DNA of 64,000 nucleotides from an uncultured Pelagibacteraceae bacterium (GCA_902593285.1 CACJHW010000002.1:186001-250000); one strand, 5' to 3'; shown: positions 30,978-41,556, counted from the stretch's first letter. The notes: generated from the letters alone by a model not told the origin. A program made the numbers and translations.

Positions 30978-32353
30978 ATCATTTTTTTAGGATCAACTAT
31001 CTTATTGTAATCTTTTTCGTTTATTAATCCTGTTTTTAAAGTCTCATATTTTAAAGTAGTGTTATTTTTTAGTGCTGTTTTTGCAATTTTTGCGGCATTA
31101 TCGTATCCAATATGTGGAGCTAGCGCAGTAACAAGCATTAATGAATTATCAAGATGCTCCTGTATTTTCTTTTTATTAGCTTTTATTCCTTTAACACAAT
31201 AAAGAGCAAAATTTTTTGTACTATCTGCAATTAAATCAATTGATTGCAAAATATTATGAGCAATTAAGGGTTTAAAAACATTTAGTTCAAAATGGCCATG
31301 AGATCCAGCCATAGTTATACCATTATGGTTTCCAATAACTTTTACACAAACCATTGTTACAGCTTCACATTGAGTTGGGTTTACTTTACCAGGCATTATA
31401 GATGAGCCAGGTTCATTTTCAGGTAAAATTAATTCTCCATATCCTGCTCTTGGACCAGATCCCAAAAATCGAATATCATTTGATATTTTCATTAATGCCA
31501 CAGCACATGTATTCAACGCACCAGAAAAATTAACAATTGCATCATGAGCAGCAAGTTCAGCAAATTTATTTGGAGCTGGTTTAAATTTTATTTTTGTAAA
31601 TTTAGCAATTTCTTTAACAATTTTTTTGTCGAAATTTTTTTTTGAATTTATTCCAGTGCCTACAGCTGTACCACCTTGTGCAAGAAATAAAATTTCTTTT
31701 AAAGCATACTCTATTCTTTCGATACTTTTTTTTACTTGAAAATGATATCCTGAAAATTCCTGTCCAAGAGATAATGGGGTTGCATCTTGCAGATGAGTTC
31801 TTCCAATTTTTACAATATTTTTAAATTGATTAGATTTTCTTTTTAACTCTTTCTCCAATATCTTTAAACCAGGTAGCATTTTACTTAATGTCTCTTTAGC
31901 TATTGAAATATGCATTGCAGTTGGAAAAACATCATTTGTAGATTGAGATTTGTTTACGTGATCATTTGGATGAACAGGCTTTTTGGATCCCTTTTTTCCA
32001 CCCAAAATTTCTATAGCTCTGTTAGCAATAACCTCATTTACATTCATATTTGTTTGCGTTCCCGAACCTGTCTGCCAAACTTTTAAAGGAAAGTTTTCAT
32101 CTAATTTGCCTTTAATCACCTCATCTGAAGCTTTGATTATTGCTTTAGAAATTCTTCCATCAATTAACTTATCTTGTGCATGAACTATTGCTGCTGCTCT
32201 CTTAATAATTGCAATTGATTTTATTATTGAAATATTGACTAAAATTTTACCAATATTAAAAAATTTATTAGATCTTTGAGTTGAAGCACCCCAATATTTA
32301 TCATTTGGGACATTTATACTTCCAATACTATCGAATTCTTTTCTTAATTTCAT
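30965..32353 (-). CDS. fumC: Class II fumarate hydratase
   Basis: [34 protein letters not shown]. Confidence 0.96.
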   Translation of the reverse strand: MKLRKEFDSIGSINVPNDKYWGASTQRSNKFFNIGKILVNISIIKSIAIIKRAAAIVHAQDKLIDGRISKAIIKASDEVIKGKLDENFPLKVWQTGSGTQTNMNVNEVIANRAIEILGGKKGSKKPVHPNDHVNKSQSTNDVFPTAMHISIAKETLSKMLPGLKILEKELKRKSNQFKNIVKIGRTHLQDATPLSLGQEFSGYHFQVKKSIERIEYALKEILFLAQGGTAVGTGINSKKNFDKKIVKEIAKFTKIKFKPAPNKFAELAAHDAIVNFSGALNTCAVALMKISNDIRFLGSGPRAGYGELILPENEPGSSIMPGKVNPTQCEAVTMVCVKVIGNHNGITMAGSHGHFELNVFKPLIAHNILQSIDLIADSTKNFALYCVKGIKANKKKIQEHLDNSLMLVTALAPHIGYDNAAKIAKTALKNNTTLKYETLKTGLINEKDYNKIVDPKKMIYPA

Positions 32354-32420
32354 TGATTAATTTCTAAGTAACAAATAATTGTTATCATACAATAATTTTT
32401 AAAAAACATACAGGAGCATT

Positions 32421-32792
32421 ATGTCGAATTTTAGCAAAGTGGGCACTTTCATGAAAACTTTTGGTCAGGAGGTTAAAACTAAACCTTCATTTAGTACTGA
32501 TAAAATAAATAAATTAAGGTTAGACCTAATTAAAGAGGAACTAGAAGAGCTTACAGAAGCGATGAATAACAAGGATTTATTAGAAGTAGCTGATGCGCTA
32601 ACAGATATATTATATGTTACTTATGGAGCAGGACATGCATTTGGAATTGATCTAGATAAATGTTTCGATGAAGTCCAAAATTCAAACATGAGCAAGTTAG
32701 ACGAAAATGGTAAACCTATTTACAATGACTCTGGAAAAGTCATGAAAGGTCCAAACTATTTTAAACCTGATCTTTCTAAATTCGTAAATTAG
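32421..32792 (+). CDS. MazG-like/PRA-PH-type nucleotide pyrophosphohydrolase
   Basis: LIKEELEELTEAMNNKDLLEVADALTDILYVTYGAGHAFGIDLD (EExxE...D). Confidence 0.8.
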   Translation: MSNFSKVGTFMKTFGQEVKTKPSFSTDKINKLRLDLIKEELEELTEAMNNKDLLEVADALTDILYVTYGAGHAFGIDLDKCFDEVQNSNMSKLDENGKPIYNDSGKVMKGPNYFKPDLSKFVN

Positions 32793-33622
32793 ATTTCTAA
32801 CTTAAAGTCAACACCAGGAGCGCTATGTGTAATACTGCCAACAGAAATTCTATTAACTCCAGTAGATGCAATAGCTTTAACAGTTTTTAAACTAACATTT
32901 CCAGAGGCTTCAGTTTCATAAAGTTTTTTAACTATTTTAACACTTTCTCTTAAATTTTTTAAATTCATGTTGTCGAGCAGAACAGTATTAAATCTTAGAC
33001 CTAAAATTGATTTAAGTTGTTTGATTGTATCAACCTCTACCGTAATTTTTTTTCCTTTTTTATTTTTAATAGCTTTTAATACGATACTCTTTAAATCTGA
33101 ACTCGCGATATGGTTATCTTTAATTAGATACTCATCACTTAAATTAAATCTATGATTTGTACCTCCTCCTAATTTAACAGCATATTTTTGGATAACTCTT
33201 AAATTTGGAATTGTTTTTCTTGTACAACAAATTTTAGTTTTTTTACCAGCTAATCTAACAAATTCATTTGTTTTAGTTGCTATTCCAGAAATATGAGACA
33301 AAAAATTTAAAGCAACCCTCTCTGCAATTAAAATATTTTTTACTTTTCCTTTAATTAAAGCAACTAAAGAACCTTTTTTTACTCCTGTACCATCTTCTTT
33401 CTTAACAATAAATTTTATTTTATTATCAATTAACGAAAATGCTTCTTTTGCAAACAACAGTCCTCCAACAATTGCTTTTTGATTTGAAATTAATTTAACA
33501 GTAACAATATTGTCTTTATTAATTAAACTTGAAGTAATATCTCCTGAAGGATAAAGATCTTCATTCAATGCTAGCTTAACCGTACTTTTAATAAATTCTT
33601 TGCTTAATTTAATTTTTGACAC
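32789..33622 (-). CDS. nadC: Nicotinate-nucleotide pyrophosphorylase (carboxylating)
   Basis: LNFLSHISGIATKT, CTRKTIPNLRVIQKYAVKLGGGTNHRFNLSD. Confidence 0.95.
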   Translation of the reverse strand: MSKIKLSKEFIKSTVKLALNEDLYPSGDITSSLINKDNIVTVKLISNQKAIVGGLLFAKEAFSLIDNKIKFIVKKEDGTGVKKGSLVALIKGKVKNILIAERVALNFLSHISGIATKTNEFVRLAGKKTKICCTRKTIPNLRVIQKYAVKLGGGTNHRFNLSDEYLIKDNHIASSDLKSIVLKAIKNKKGKKITVEVDTIKQLKSILGLRFNTVLLDNMNLKNLRESVKIVKKLYETEASGNVSLKTVKAIASTGVNRISVGSITHSAPGVDFKLEI

Positions 33623-33626
33623 CTAA

Positions 33627-34631
33627 TTATCTGCCAATAGCTGCCATTCTCTCTACAGATATTCTGGCTTTATCAATTGTTTCTTTGTCCATGATAATTT
33701 CACCCGTTTCATTTTCTAAACAATCTAATATTTTTGGTAGTGTAATTTTTTTCATATGAGGACACATATTACATGGTTTAACAAAGTCTACATTTGGATT
33801 TTCTATTTGAATATTGTCACTCATTGAACACTCTGTAACCATCATAACTTTTTTTGGTTGATTATCTTTTACATATTTAATCATTCCAGAAGTAGATCCA
33901 GCAAAATCACTGGCTTCAATTACATCAGGAGGACATTCTGGGTGTGCAATAATTTTTATTCCTGGATTATTTTTTCTTATATCTTCTATTTCTTTTTTAT
34001 TAAATTGGTCATGGACAATACAAATTCCTTTCCAGGATATAATTTCTACATCAGTCTGAGATGCAACATATTTTGCAAGATAATCATCAGGTAAAAATAT
34101 CACTTTTTTTACACCAAGTGATTTAACAATTTTGACTGCATTTGCTGATGTGCAACAAACATCAGTTTCAGCTTTTACTTCAGCAGAAGTATTTACATAA
34201 GATACAACAGGTACTCCTGGATATTTTTCTTTTAATAATCTCACATCTTTACCAGTAATTGAGGATGATAAAGAACACCCGGCATCCATATCAGGAAGAA
34301 TAACTTTTTTATCAGGGCTCATTAATTTTGCAGTCTCAGCCATAAAGTGTACTCCAGCCATTAAAATAATATCAGCTGAAGTTTTTGAAGCTTCAATTGC
34401 TAATGCAAGAGAGTCTGCAGAAAAATCTGCAACACCATGATAAATTTCTGGTGTTTGATAATTGTGAGCTAGGATTACAGCATTTTTTTCTTTTTTTAAT
34501 TTATTAATTTTATGAATATACGGAGCATGCACTGACCATTCAATTTCAGGAATAACCTTAGAAATTTTTTGATAAATAGGATCTGTCGCTTTACGCACTT
34601 CTTGTGTAAATTCCATGAGGTTTTTTACCAA
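33627..34631 (-). CDS. nadA: Quinolinate synthase A
   Basis: [28 protein letters not shown], conserved Cys ([25 protein letters not shown]). Confidence 0.95.
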   Translation of the reverse strand: MVKNLMEFTQEVRKATDPIYQKISKVIPEIEWSVHAPYIHKINKLKKEKNAVILAHNYQTPEIYHGVADFSADSLALAIEASKTSADIILMAGVHFMAETAKLMSPDKKVILPDMDAGCSLSSSITGKDVRLLKEKYPGVPVVSYVNTSAEVKAETDVCCTSANAVKIVKSLGVKKVIFLPDDYLAKYVASQTDVEIISWKGICIVHDQFNKKEIEDIRKNNPGIKIIAHPECPPDVIEASDFAGSTSGMIKYVKDNQPKKVMMVTECSMSDNIQIENPNVDFVKPCNMCPHMKKITLPKILDCLENETGEIIMDKETIDKARISVERMAAIGR

Positions 34632-34671
34632 TTTGAAACATACTTGTCATTCATTTATTATAGGACATATT

Positions 34672-34757
34672 GCGGTCGTGCTGAAATTGGTAGACAGGCA
34701 CGGTTGAGGGCCGTGTGGACCTAGTCCATGAGAGTTCGAGTCTCTCCGACCGCACCA
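34672..34757 (+). tRNA. tRNA-Leu (GAG anticodon)
   Basis: GCGGTCG...CGACCGCACCA acceptor, anticodon loop TTGAGGG, long variable arm. Confidence 0.95.
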
Positions 34758-34783
34758 AAGTGAATTTTATATAGGAGTTTTTG

Positions 34784-34945
34784 ATGGATAAATTACTTTC
34801 AGTAATATTTATGGTCGGGGTTTTGCTTTTAGTTCTACCAAATTTTTTAAAATCAAATTCTCATTTAAAGCAATTTCTTAAAAATCTAAGTATTTGGATT
34901 ATTGTAGTTTTTATAATTTTAATGATTATATATTTATTTAAATAA
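34784..34945 (+). CDS. Small membrane protein, 53 aa (MDKLLSVIFMVGVLLLVLPNFLKSNSHLKQFLKNLSIWIIVVFIILMIIYLFK)
   Basis: Own translation; two hydrophobic segments; SD-like TAGGAG upstream; below the ORF-track length cutoff. Confidence 0.6.
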   Translation: MDKLLSVIFMVGVLLLVLPNFLKSNSHLKQFLKNLSIWIIVVFIILMIIYLFK

Positions 34946-34950
34946 GAAAA

Positions 34951-35841
34951 TTAGTTTTTTATCCAATCAGGTTTATTGACATTTATTGAAGCTTCTTTAG
35001 TTTTTAAATTCGCATTTTCATCGAAGTTTTCGTTTAAGTATTTAATTAATGCAAATGGGTAGTCGCTATCAATCAAAACCTTACCTATTTCAATTTCATT
35101 ATTAAAAATACTTTCGCCTTCGTGTATTTTTCCATTAATTACATTTATTGGAAATAATCTTTTTGAAAGCTTGTTCTTTAATTTAATTCTTGCTGTATTT
35201 TCTTGGCCAACATAACAGCCTTTTTTGAAATCAATTCCATTTAATTCCTCAAAATTACATTCAATACCAAACAATTTGTCTTTCAATTTGTTTAAATCTT
35301 TTGGAACTATTCCAAGGCTATGACTTAATGAATAATATTCTTTCAAGTTGGCATCATGAAGATCTAGTTTTTTTAAAGATAAATAAAGTTTTTCTAAATT
35401 AATAATTAATCTAGCACCCAAATCCTTATTTCTTGGATCTAAAAAAATTGGATCTTCTCTATATTTAATTGTGCATCCAGGTTGATCTTTTGCAGTATCA
35501 AAAGTTAAGAATTTTTCATGGGAAAATGCTGCTACAACAAATTCATTACTTAAATTTAGAATTTCAACTTTTGATCTTAGCTTATATAGGGATAATTGTT
35601 TGAATAACTCTTCTGCCTGAGGTTTTTCACAATCTAAGAGATATCCAGACTTATGTTTTACAATTATAAATTCATATAAAAATTTACCTTGGGGTGTAAG
35701 TAATGAACTAAAACAACTATTTACATCATTTACTTTGTTTATATCGTTACTAATAAGATTTTGAAGAAACTCTTTTGCATCTTCTCCGTTAATATAAAGA
35801 ATTGCTCTGTCATCTAAAATGTAAACGTTTTTGATATTCAT
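34951..35841 (-). CDS. ygfZ: Folate-binding YgfZ/GcvT-domain protein
   Basis: LLTPQGKFLYEF, FKKGCYVGQENTARIK (K-G-C-Y-x-GQE motif). Confidence 0.93.
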   Translation of the reverse strand: MNIKNVYILDDRAILYINGEDAKEFLQNLISNDINKVNDVNSCFSSLLTPQGKFLYEFIIVKHKSGYLLDCEKPQAEELFKQLSLYKLRSKVEILNLSNEFVVAAFSHEKFLTFDTAKDQPGCTIKYREDPIFLDPRNKDLGARLIINLEKLYLSLKKLDLHDANLKEYYSLSHSLGIVPKDLNKLKDKLFGIECNFEELNGIDFKKGCYVGQENTARIKLKNKLSKRLFPINVINGKIHEGESIFNNEIEIGKVLIDSDYPFALIKYLNENFDENANLKTKEASINVNKPDWIKN

Positions 35842-35884
35842 AATTGATTAATTATAGAATGTAATATAATAACAATTTCTCAAA

Positions 35885-37192
35885 ATGTTAGATCTTATAA
35901 TTAAAAATGGACAATGTTACATTGATGGTGAGTTAAAAGATGTTGATGTTGCTATAAAAGATGGAAAAATTCAACAGATTGGACAAATTTCAGAAGAAAC
36001 AAAAGAGACAATTGATGTAGAAGGCCATACAGTTTTACCTGGTTGCATAGATACCCAAACCCATTTTAGAGAACCGGGTTCAACAGATACTGAAGATCTT
36101 CATTCAGGTAGTAGAGCGGCAATAGCAGGAGGAATCACAAGTGTATTTGAAATGCCTAATACTAATCCACCAACCTCAAATATGAAAGAGTTTCAAAGAA
36201 AACTAGATTTAGCTAAAAACAGAATGTATTCCAATTATGCTTTTTATTTTGGAGCAACAGCTGACAATGCGGATGATTTAGCAAGTCTAGAGGGTTTAGA
36301 AGGTTGTTGTGGTATTAAACTTTTTGCAGGATCTTCAACTGGTAATTTATTAGTTGCTGAAGAAGACGATATAGATAAGGTTTTTCAAAATGCTTCAAAA
36401 GTAGTAGCAGTTCATTCTGAAGATGAAGCAATTTTAAAAGTAAATAAGAAATTAATAAAAGAGGGTGATGTTCATACCCATCCAGTATGGAGAAGTGCAG
36501 AATGTGCAATAGCATCTACTAGAAGAATTGTTAGAATTGCGGAAAAGCATAATAAAAAAGCTCATGTACTTCATATTACAACAAAAGAAGAAATTGATTT
36601 TCTGTCACAACATAAAGGAAATATTACATTTGAGATTACTCCCCAGCATTTAACTCTTTATGCTCCGGATTGTTACGACAAGCTTGGAACTTATGCTCAG
36701 ATGAACCCACCATTAAGAGATAAATCTCATTACGATAGATTATGGTACGGGGTCAGGAATAACTTTAATGATACAATCGGTTCAGATCACGCACCTCATT
36801 TAAAAGAAAATAAAGATAAGGTGTATCCAAATACTCCATCAGGAATGCCAGGGGTTCAAACTTTAATACCAGTAATGTTAAATCATATTAATGATGGAAA
36901 ATTATCTCTTAATCAATTGATGAATTTTGTTTGTGAAAATCCAGTGAAAATCTTTGGAATAAAAAACAAAGGATTTATTAAAGTAGATTATGATGCAGAC
37001 TTTACTATTGTAGATATGAATAAAACAATTGAAATTAAGAATGAAAATATTGAGAGCAAATGTAAATGGTCACCTTTTAATGGATTTAAATTTAAGGGAA
37101 CACCTACCCATACGATTATTGCAGGAAAAATAAAAATGCAGGATGGAAAAATTTTAGGAGATCCTGATGGAACACCTTTGCAGTTTAGCTAA
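35885..37192 (+). CDS. pyrC: Dihydroorotase-family amidohydrolase
   Basis: DVEGHTVLPGCIDTQTHFREPGSTDTEDLHSGSRAAIAGGITSVFEMPNTNPPT, IGSDHAPH. Confidence 0.88.
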   Translation: MLDLIIKNGQCYIDGELKDVDVAIKDGKIQQIGQISEETKETIDVEGHTVLPGCIDTQTHFREPGSTDTEDLHSGSRAAIAGGITSVFEMPNTNPPTSNMKEFQRKLDLAKNRMYSNYAFYFGATADNADDLASLEGLEGCCGIKLFAGSSTGNLLVAEEDDIDKVFQNASKVVAVHSEDEAILKVNKKLIKEGDVHTHPVWRSAECAIASTRRIVRIAEKHNKKAHVLHITTKEEIDFLSQHKGNITFEITPQHLTLYAPDCYDKLGTYAQMNPPLRDKSHYDRLWYGVRNNFNDTIGSDHAPHLKENKDKVYPNTPSGMPGVQTLIPVMLNHINDGKLSLNQLMNFVCENPVKIFGIKNKGFIKVDYDADFTIVDMNKTIEIKNENIESKCKWSPFNGFKFKGTPTHTIIAGKIKMQDGKILGDPDGTPLQFS

Positions 37193-37517
37193 GCTTTCCA
37201 GTAAAACTATTTACTAAAATTACACCAATAACAATTAAAAATAATCCCAATATTGCTTGCCATGCTAAAGTTTGTTTAAAAAAAATATAACCAAGAATTG
37301 CTATTGTAAAAATTCCAAGACCACTCCATGTTGCGTACACTATTGCTATAGGAAGTTTATTAACTACAAAAGTTAACAGATAAAAAGCTGTGAGATAAAA
37401 AGCAGATAGAGCAACTGTTGGTATAAGTTTTGTAAAGTTTTGTGAGACAGGAAGCAACATTGTTCCAGCAACTTCACAAAATATTGCAGCGATTAAAAAA
37501 ATATAAGTTTTAACCAT
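37185..37517 (-). CDS. Small multidrug resistance (SMR/EmrE) family transporter
   Basis: 110 aa, 4 TM, AIFCEVAGTMLL (E14-like), AIVYATWSGLGIF. Confidence 0.9.
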   Translation of the reverse strand: MVKTYIFLIAAIFCEVAGTMLLPVSQNFTKLIPTVALSAFYLTAFYLLTFVVNKLPIAIVYATWSGLGIFTIAILGYIFFKQTLAWQAILGLFLIVIGVILVNSFTGKLS

Positions 37518-39411
37518 TATTTAAGATTTTGTGATTAATTAAATCTTCTGTGATTTCAGTTAGAATTGCTGGATCATCAATTGTAGGTGGCACCTTATAA
37601 TCTACACCATCAGCAATTTTTCTAATTGTTCCTCTTAAAATTTTTCCTGATCTTGTTTTTGGTAATCTTTTTATAACAATCACAACTTTAAATGCAGCAA
37701 CAGGACCAATTTTGTCTCTTACCATCTGAACACATTCTTTTGATATTGTGTCATTATCTTTATCAACACCAGATTTTAATACTACCAGTCCAATAGGTAA
37801 TTGACCTTTTAATTTATCAGCTATTCCAAGCACCGCACATTCAGCAACAGATTGATTTTCCGACAATACTTCTTCGATGGCGCCAGTAGATAATCTATGA
37901 CCCGCTACATTAATGATGTCATCAGTTCTAGACATAATCCAAATATAACCATCATCATCAATATGACCTGCATCATATGTTTGGTAATATCCCTTATAAT
38001 TTGACATATAGTTTTCTTTATATCTTTGATCTGCATTCCAAAGAGTTGGGAATGTTCCTGGAGGCAAAGGTAATTTTACAACAATATCTCCCATTTCGTT
38101 TGGTTTAGCCAAAGATTGATCTGGTTTAATTATTTTGACATCATAACCAGGGACAGCTTTGCAGGCTGAACCATATTTTGTTTCCATCATTTCAATACCA
38201 GTACAATTTGAGCTAATTGCCCAACTAGTCTCAGTTTGCCACCAATGATCAATAACTGGAACTTTAAGCAAATTCTCAGCCCACTTTATAGTATCTGGAT
38301 CAGCTCTCTCTCCAGCAAGAAATAAGCTTTCAAAACTGCTGAGATCATATTTTGAGAAAAATTTACCCTCAGGATCTTCTTTCTTGATTGCTCTGAAAGC
38401 TGTCGGAGCTGTAAAAAGAGATTTTACTTTATAATCTGAAATGATTTTCCAGAAAGCTCCAGCGTCTGGTGTCCCAACTGGCTTTCCCTCAAACAAAACA
38501 GTTGTGCATCCCTTAAATAAAGGGGCGTAGACAATATATGAGTGTCCAACAATCCATCCAATATCACTTGCAGACCACCAAATATCATCAGCATCAATAT
38601 TGTAAATATTTTTCATAGTCCACTTGAGAGCAACAATGTGACCACCAATGTCTCTAACTATACCTTTGGGAGTTCCGGTTGTGCCTGATGTATATAAAAT
38701 ATATGCAAACTCATTAGAGTTCATCTCAACACAGTCTGCATCTTTAGCACTAGAGACAACTTCCTCCCAACTAACCTCATTTGGAGCATTTAATTTAACT
38801 TCATGACCAGGTCTTTGGAATAAAATCATCTTTTCAATTTTGTGATCCGCTATTTTTATCGCTTCATCAACAAGCGGTTTGTATTCAACAGTTCTTCCTG
38901 GCTCAAAACCACATGATGCAGTCACTAATAATTTTGCTTTACTGTCATCTATTCTGCTTGCTAGTTCATTTGATGCAAACCCACCAAAAACTACCGAGTG
39001 AATTGCACCAATTCTTGCACAAGCTAGCATTGCAACTACTGCTTCAGGTATCATTGGCATGTAAATAATCACTCGATCACCTTTATTTGTACCTTGAGCT
39101 TTCAATGCTCCTGCAAATTTAGAGACCTTTGACCTTAATTCTTCATAAGTGAACTTACTTTTGTTACCAGTGATGGGACTATCGTAGATTAATGCTGTTT
39201 TTTGGCCTCTTCCTTGATCAATATGGATGTCTAAAGCGTTATAGCAGGTGTTTGTGACCCCATCTTCGAACCATTTATAGAAAGGTGGGTTGGATTTATT
39301 TAAAATTTTTGTTGGTTTTTTAAACCAAAAGATATCTTCCGAGGCTTCTTGCCAAAATTTTTCAGGATTTTTTATAGATTTTTGGTAAATTTGATTAAAC
39401 TTAGATGACAT
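37510..39411 (-). CDS. prpE: Propionyl-CoA synthetase (PrpE-like acyl-CoA synthetase)
   Basis: YILYTSGTTGTPKGIVRD, TASCGFEPGRTVEYKPLVDEAI, KTRSGKILRGTIRKIADG. Confidence 0.88.
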   Translation of the reverse strand: MSSKFNQIYQKSIKNPEKFWQEASEDIFWFKKPTKILNKSNPPFYKWFEDGVTNTCYNALDIHIDQGRGQKTALIYDSPITGNKSKFTYEELRSKVSKFAGALKAQGTNKGDRVIIYMPMIPEAVVAMLACARIGAIHSVVFGGFASNELASRIDDSKAKLLVTASCGFEPGRTVEYKPLVDEAIKIADHKIEKMILFQRPGHEVKLNAPNEVSWEEVVSSAKDADCVEMNSNEFAYILYTSGTTGTPKGIVRDIGGHIVALKWTMKNIYNIDADDIWWSASDIGWIVGHSYIVYAPLFKGCTTVLFEGKPVGTPDAGAFWKIISDYKVKSLFTAPTAFRAIKKEDPEGKFFSKYDLSSFESLFLAGERADPDTIKWAENLLKVPVIDHWWQTETSWAISSNCTGIEMMETKYGSACKAVPGYDVKIIKPDQSLAKPNEMGDIVVKLPLPPGTFPTLWNADQRYKENYMSNYKGYYQTYDAGHIDDDGYIWIMSRTDDIINVAGHRLSTGAIEEVLSENQSVAECAVLGIADKLKGQLPIGLVVLKSGVDKDNDTISKECVQMVRDKIGPVAAFKVVIVIKRLPKTRSGKILRGTIRKIADGVDYKVPPTIDDPAILTEITEDLINHKILNNG

Positions 39412-39572
39412 AAAAATTTGATTCGAATTCCTTAATTTTTTTGGTTTTTAACTTATAAATTGTATTTAATTTTAAAAATTAAGTAAAATCAATGCTTATT
39501 AGTGACAATTAAGTCTTCATAAAACTAATTTAATTTGCTATTAACCGCGTCATTGGCTTAGGAAACTAAGTC

Positions 39573-39588
39573 TAGTTTATATAAACTA
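39573..39588. promoter_or_regulatory. Perfect 16-bp palindrome TAGTTTATATAAACTA upstream of proteorhodopsin; possible operator/promoter element
   Basis: Exact self-reverse-complement; 30 bp upstream of the start codon. Confidence 0.45.
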
Positions 39589-39618
39589 AAATAAAAACTA
39601 ACGAAGAGGGAGTTTTTT

Positions 39619-40392
39619 ATGAAAAAACTTAAACTGTTTGCTTTAGCAGCTATGGCCTTGATAGGTTTTTCAGGTATAGCTATTGCAGCAGACGCAACGA
39701 TGTTGAGCCAAGATGACTTCGTAGGAATTTCATTCTGGGTTATCTCTATGGGAATGTTAGCAGCTACTGCTTTCTTTTTCATGGAAGCGGGCAATGTCGC
39801 ATCAGGCTGGAGAACATCAGTTATTGTTGCTGGTCTAGTAACTGGTATTGCATTCATACACTACATGTACATGAGAGAAGTATGGGTTGCTACTGGAGAC
39901 TCGCCAACTGTTTACAGATACATTGACTGGTTAATCACTGTGCCATTACAGATGGTAGAATTCTATTTAATTCTAGCAGCTATTGGTAAAGCAAACTCTG
40001 GAATGTTCTGGAGATTGTTAATTGGTTCATTAGTAATGCTAATCGGTGGATACTTAGGTGAAGCAGGATACATTAATGCTACACTAGGTTTCATCATCGG
40101 AATGGCAGGTTGGGTATACATTCTTTATGAAGTATTCTCAGGTGAAGCTGGTAAAGCTGCACAGAAGAGCGGTAACAAAGCTCTTGTAACTGCATTCGGA
40201 GCAATGAGAATGATCGTTACAGTAGGTTGGGCAATTTACCCATTAGGTTATGTATTTGGTTACCTAACAGGTGGTGTAGATGCTGACTCACTAAACGTAG
40301 TTTACAACTTAGCTGACTTCATTAACAAAATTGCATTTGGTCTAGTAATCTGGGCTGCTGCAACTAGTTCAAGCGGAAGAAGAGCTAAGTAA
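39619..40392 (+). CDS. Proteorhodopsin (proton-pump type; Gln at tuning position)
   Basis: RYIDWLITVPLQMVEFYLIL (acceptor Asp, Gln tuning residue, donor Glu), VYNLADFINKIAFGLVIW (Schiff-base Lys). Confidence 0.97.
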   Translation: MKKLKLFALAAMALIGFSGIAIAADATMLSQDDFVGISFWVISMGMLAATAFFFMEAGNVASGWRTSVIVAGLVTGIAFIHYMYMREVWVATGDSPTVYRYIDWLITVPLQMVEFYLILAAIGKANSGMFWRLLIGSLVMLIGGYLGEAGYINATLGFIIGMAGWVYILYEVFSGEAGKAAQKSGNKALVTAFGAMRMIVTVGWAIYPLGYVFGYLTGGVDADSLNVVYNLADFINKIAFGLVIWAAATSSSGRRAK

Positions 40393-40412
40393 TTAGCTAA
40401 AATTTAAATTAA

Positions 40413-40448
40413 GGGCAGGTACAATTTTTGTACTTGCCCTTTTTTTTT
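40413..40448 (+). terminator. Rho-independent terminator after proteorhodopsin
   Basis: GGGCAGGTACAATTTTTGTACTTGCCC followed by a T9 run. Confidence 0.9.
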
Positions 40449-40493
40449 ACCTTTATTAAAATTATGTATAATAACTATACATAATTTTTATCT

Positions 40494-41495
40494 ATGGATG
40501 TGAAATTAGAAAAATGGCACAAGTGCCAAATTGATAAAGAAGTTCTGAAGGAGCTTTCAAAGAAATCTGATTTAAAAGGATTTCAACACGTATTAGTTTT
40601 TTTTGGACTATTATTAGTAACTGGAATTTTTGCTTATCAAACTTGGGGCACATGGTGGTCAGTGTTTTGGTTTTTAGTTTATGGAAATATTTATTCTTTC
40701 TCTAATCCATTATGGCATGAGACAGGTCACAAAACTGCTTTTCAAACTAAATTTTTAAACGAATTTTTTTATTATATCTCCTCTTACATGGCTAACTTTG
40801 AACCGACTAGATGGAGATACACCCACTTTGTTCATCATGGAAATACTTATTCAACTGAAAATCCTTTTGATCATGAAATTGAATATGGAAATGATTTAAA
40901 AGAAACACCAAAAAGATTAATCATAAACATAATTCCTTTTTTAGATTTAGTGTTTTTTAAAAAACATATTTCATTTGAAATAATTCAACATGCACTTGGA
41001 ATTAAAACAAAAGTTATGCAAGATAGCATTCCAGAAAATGCACAAGGAAAAGCAATTTTTATTTCAAGAATTTATGTTGCTATTTGGCTTTCAATTATTT
41101 TATGGTCTATACTAGTTTCTTCTTGGATGCCTTTATTATATTTTGTGTTACCACAATTTTATGGAAAAACTTTACACAAACTTGTTGCATTCACTCAACA
41201 TGCGGGACTTGCCAGAAACATTAAAGATCATAGAGTTACATCACGTGAAATGTATTTAAATCCAATACTAAGTTTTTTATATTGGAAAATGGAATATCAT
41301 TTAACTCATCATATGTTTCCAACAGTTCCATCATATAATCTTGATAAATTACACCATCATATAAAAGATCAATTGCCGAAGCCAAATGATGGATTAATAG
41401 ACGCATATAAAGAGATTATCCCTGCTTTAATGCAACAAAAAGAAGATGAAAGCTATTTTATAAAAAAAGAGCTACCTGGACCTCAAAATATTTAA
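40494..41495 (+). CDS. Membrane fatty acid desaturase-type diiron protein
   Basis: Histidine boxes HETGHK, HFVHHGN, HLTHHMFP; multiple TM segments. Confidence 0.88.
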   Translation: MDVKLEKWHKCQIDKEVLKELSKKSDLKGFQHVLVFFGLLLVTGIFAYQTWGTWWSVFWFLVYGNIYSFSNPLWHETGHKTAFQTKFLNEFFYYISSYMANFEPTRWRYTHFVHHGNTYSTENPFDHEIEYGNDLKETPKRLIINIIPFLDLVFFKKHISFEIIQHALGIKTKVMQDSIPENAQGKAIFISRIYVAIWLSIILWSILVSSWMPLLYFVLPQFYGKTLHKLVAFTQHAGLARNIKDHRVTSREMYLNPILSFLYWKMEYHLTHHMFPTVPSYNLDKLHHHIKDQLPKPNDGLIDAYKEIIPALMQQKEDESYFIKKELPGPQNI

Positions 41496-41556
41496 AAATA
41501 TACTAAGTATGATTTTACTTACTTGTTCTATTTAGATAAGAAACTATATATAACGC

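Noticed and set aside
39558-39857. 99-aa minus-strand ORF over the proteorhodopsin start
   Set aside because: Shadow of the proteorhodopsin leader and its promoter region
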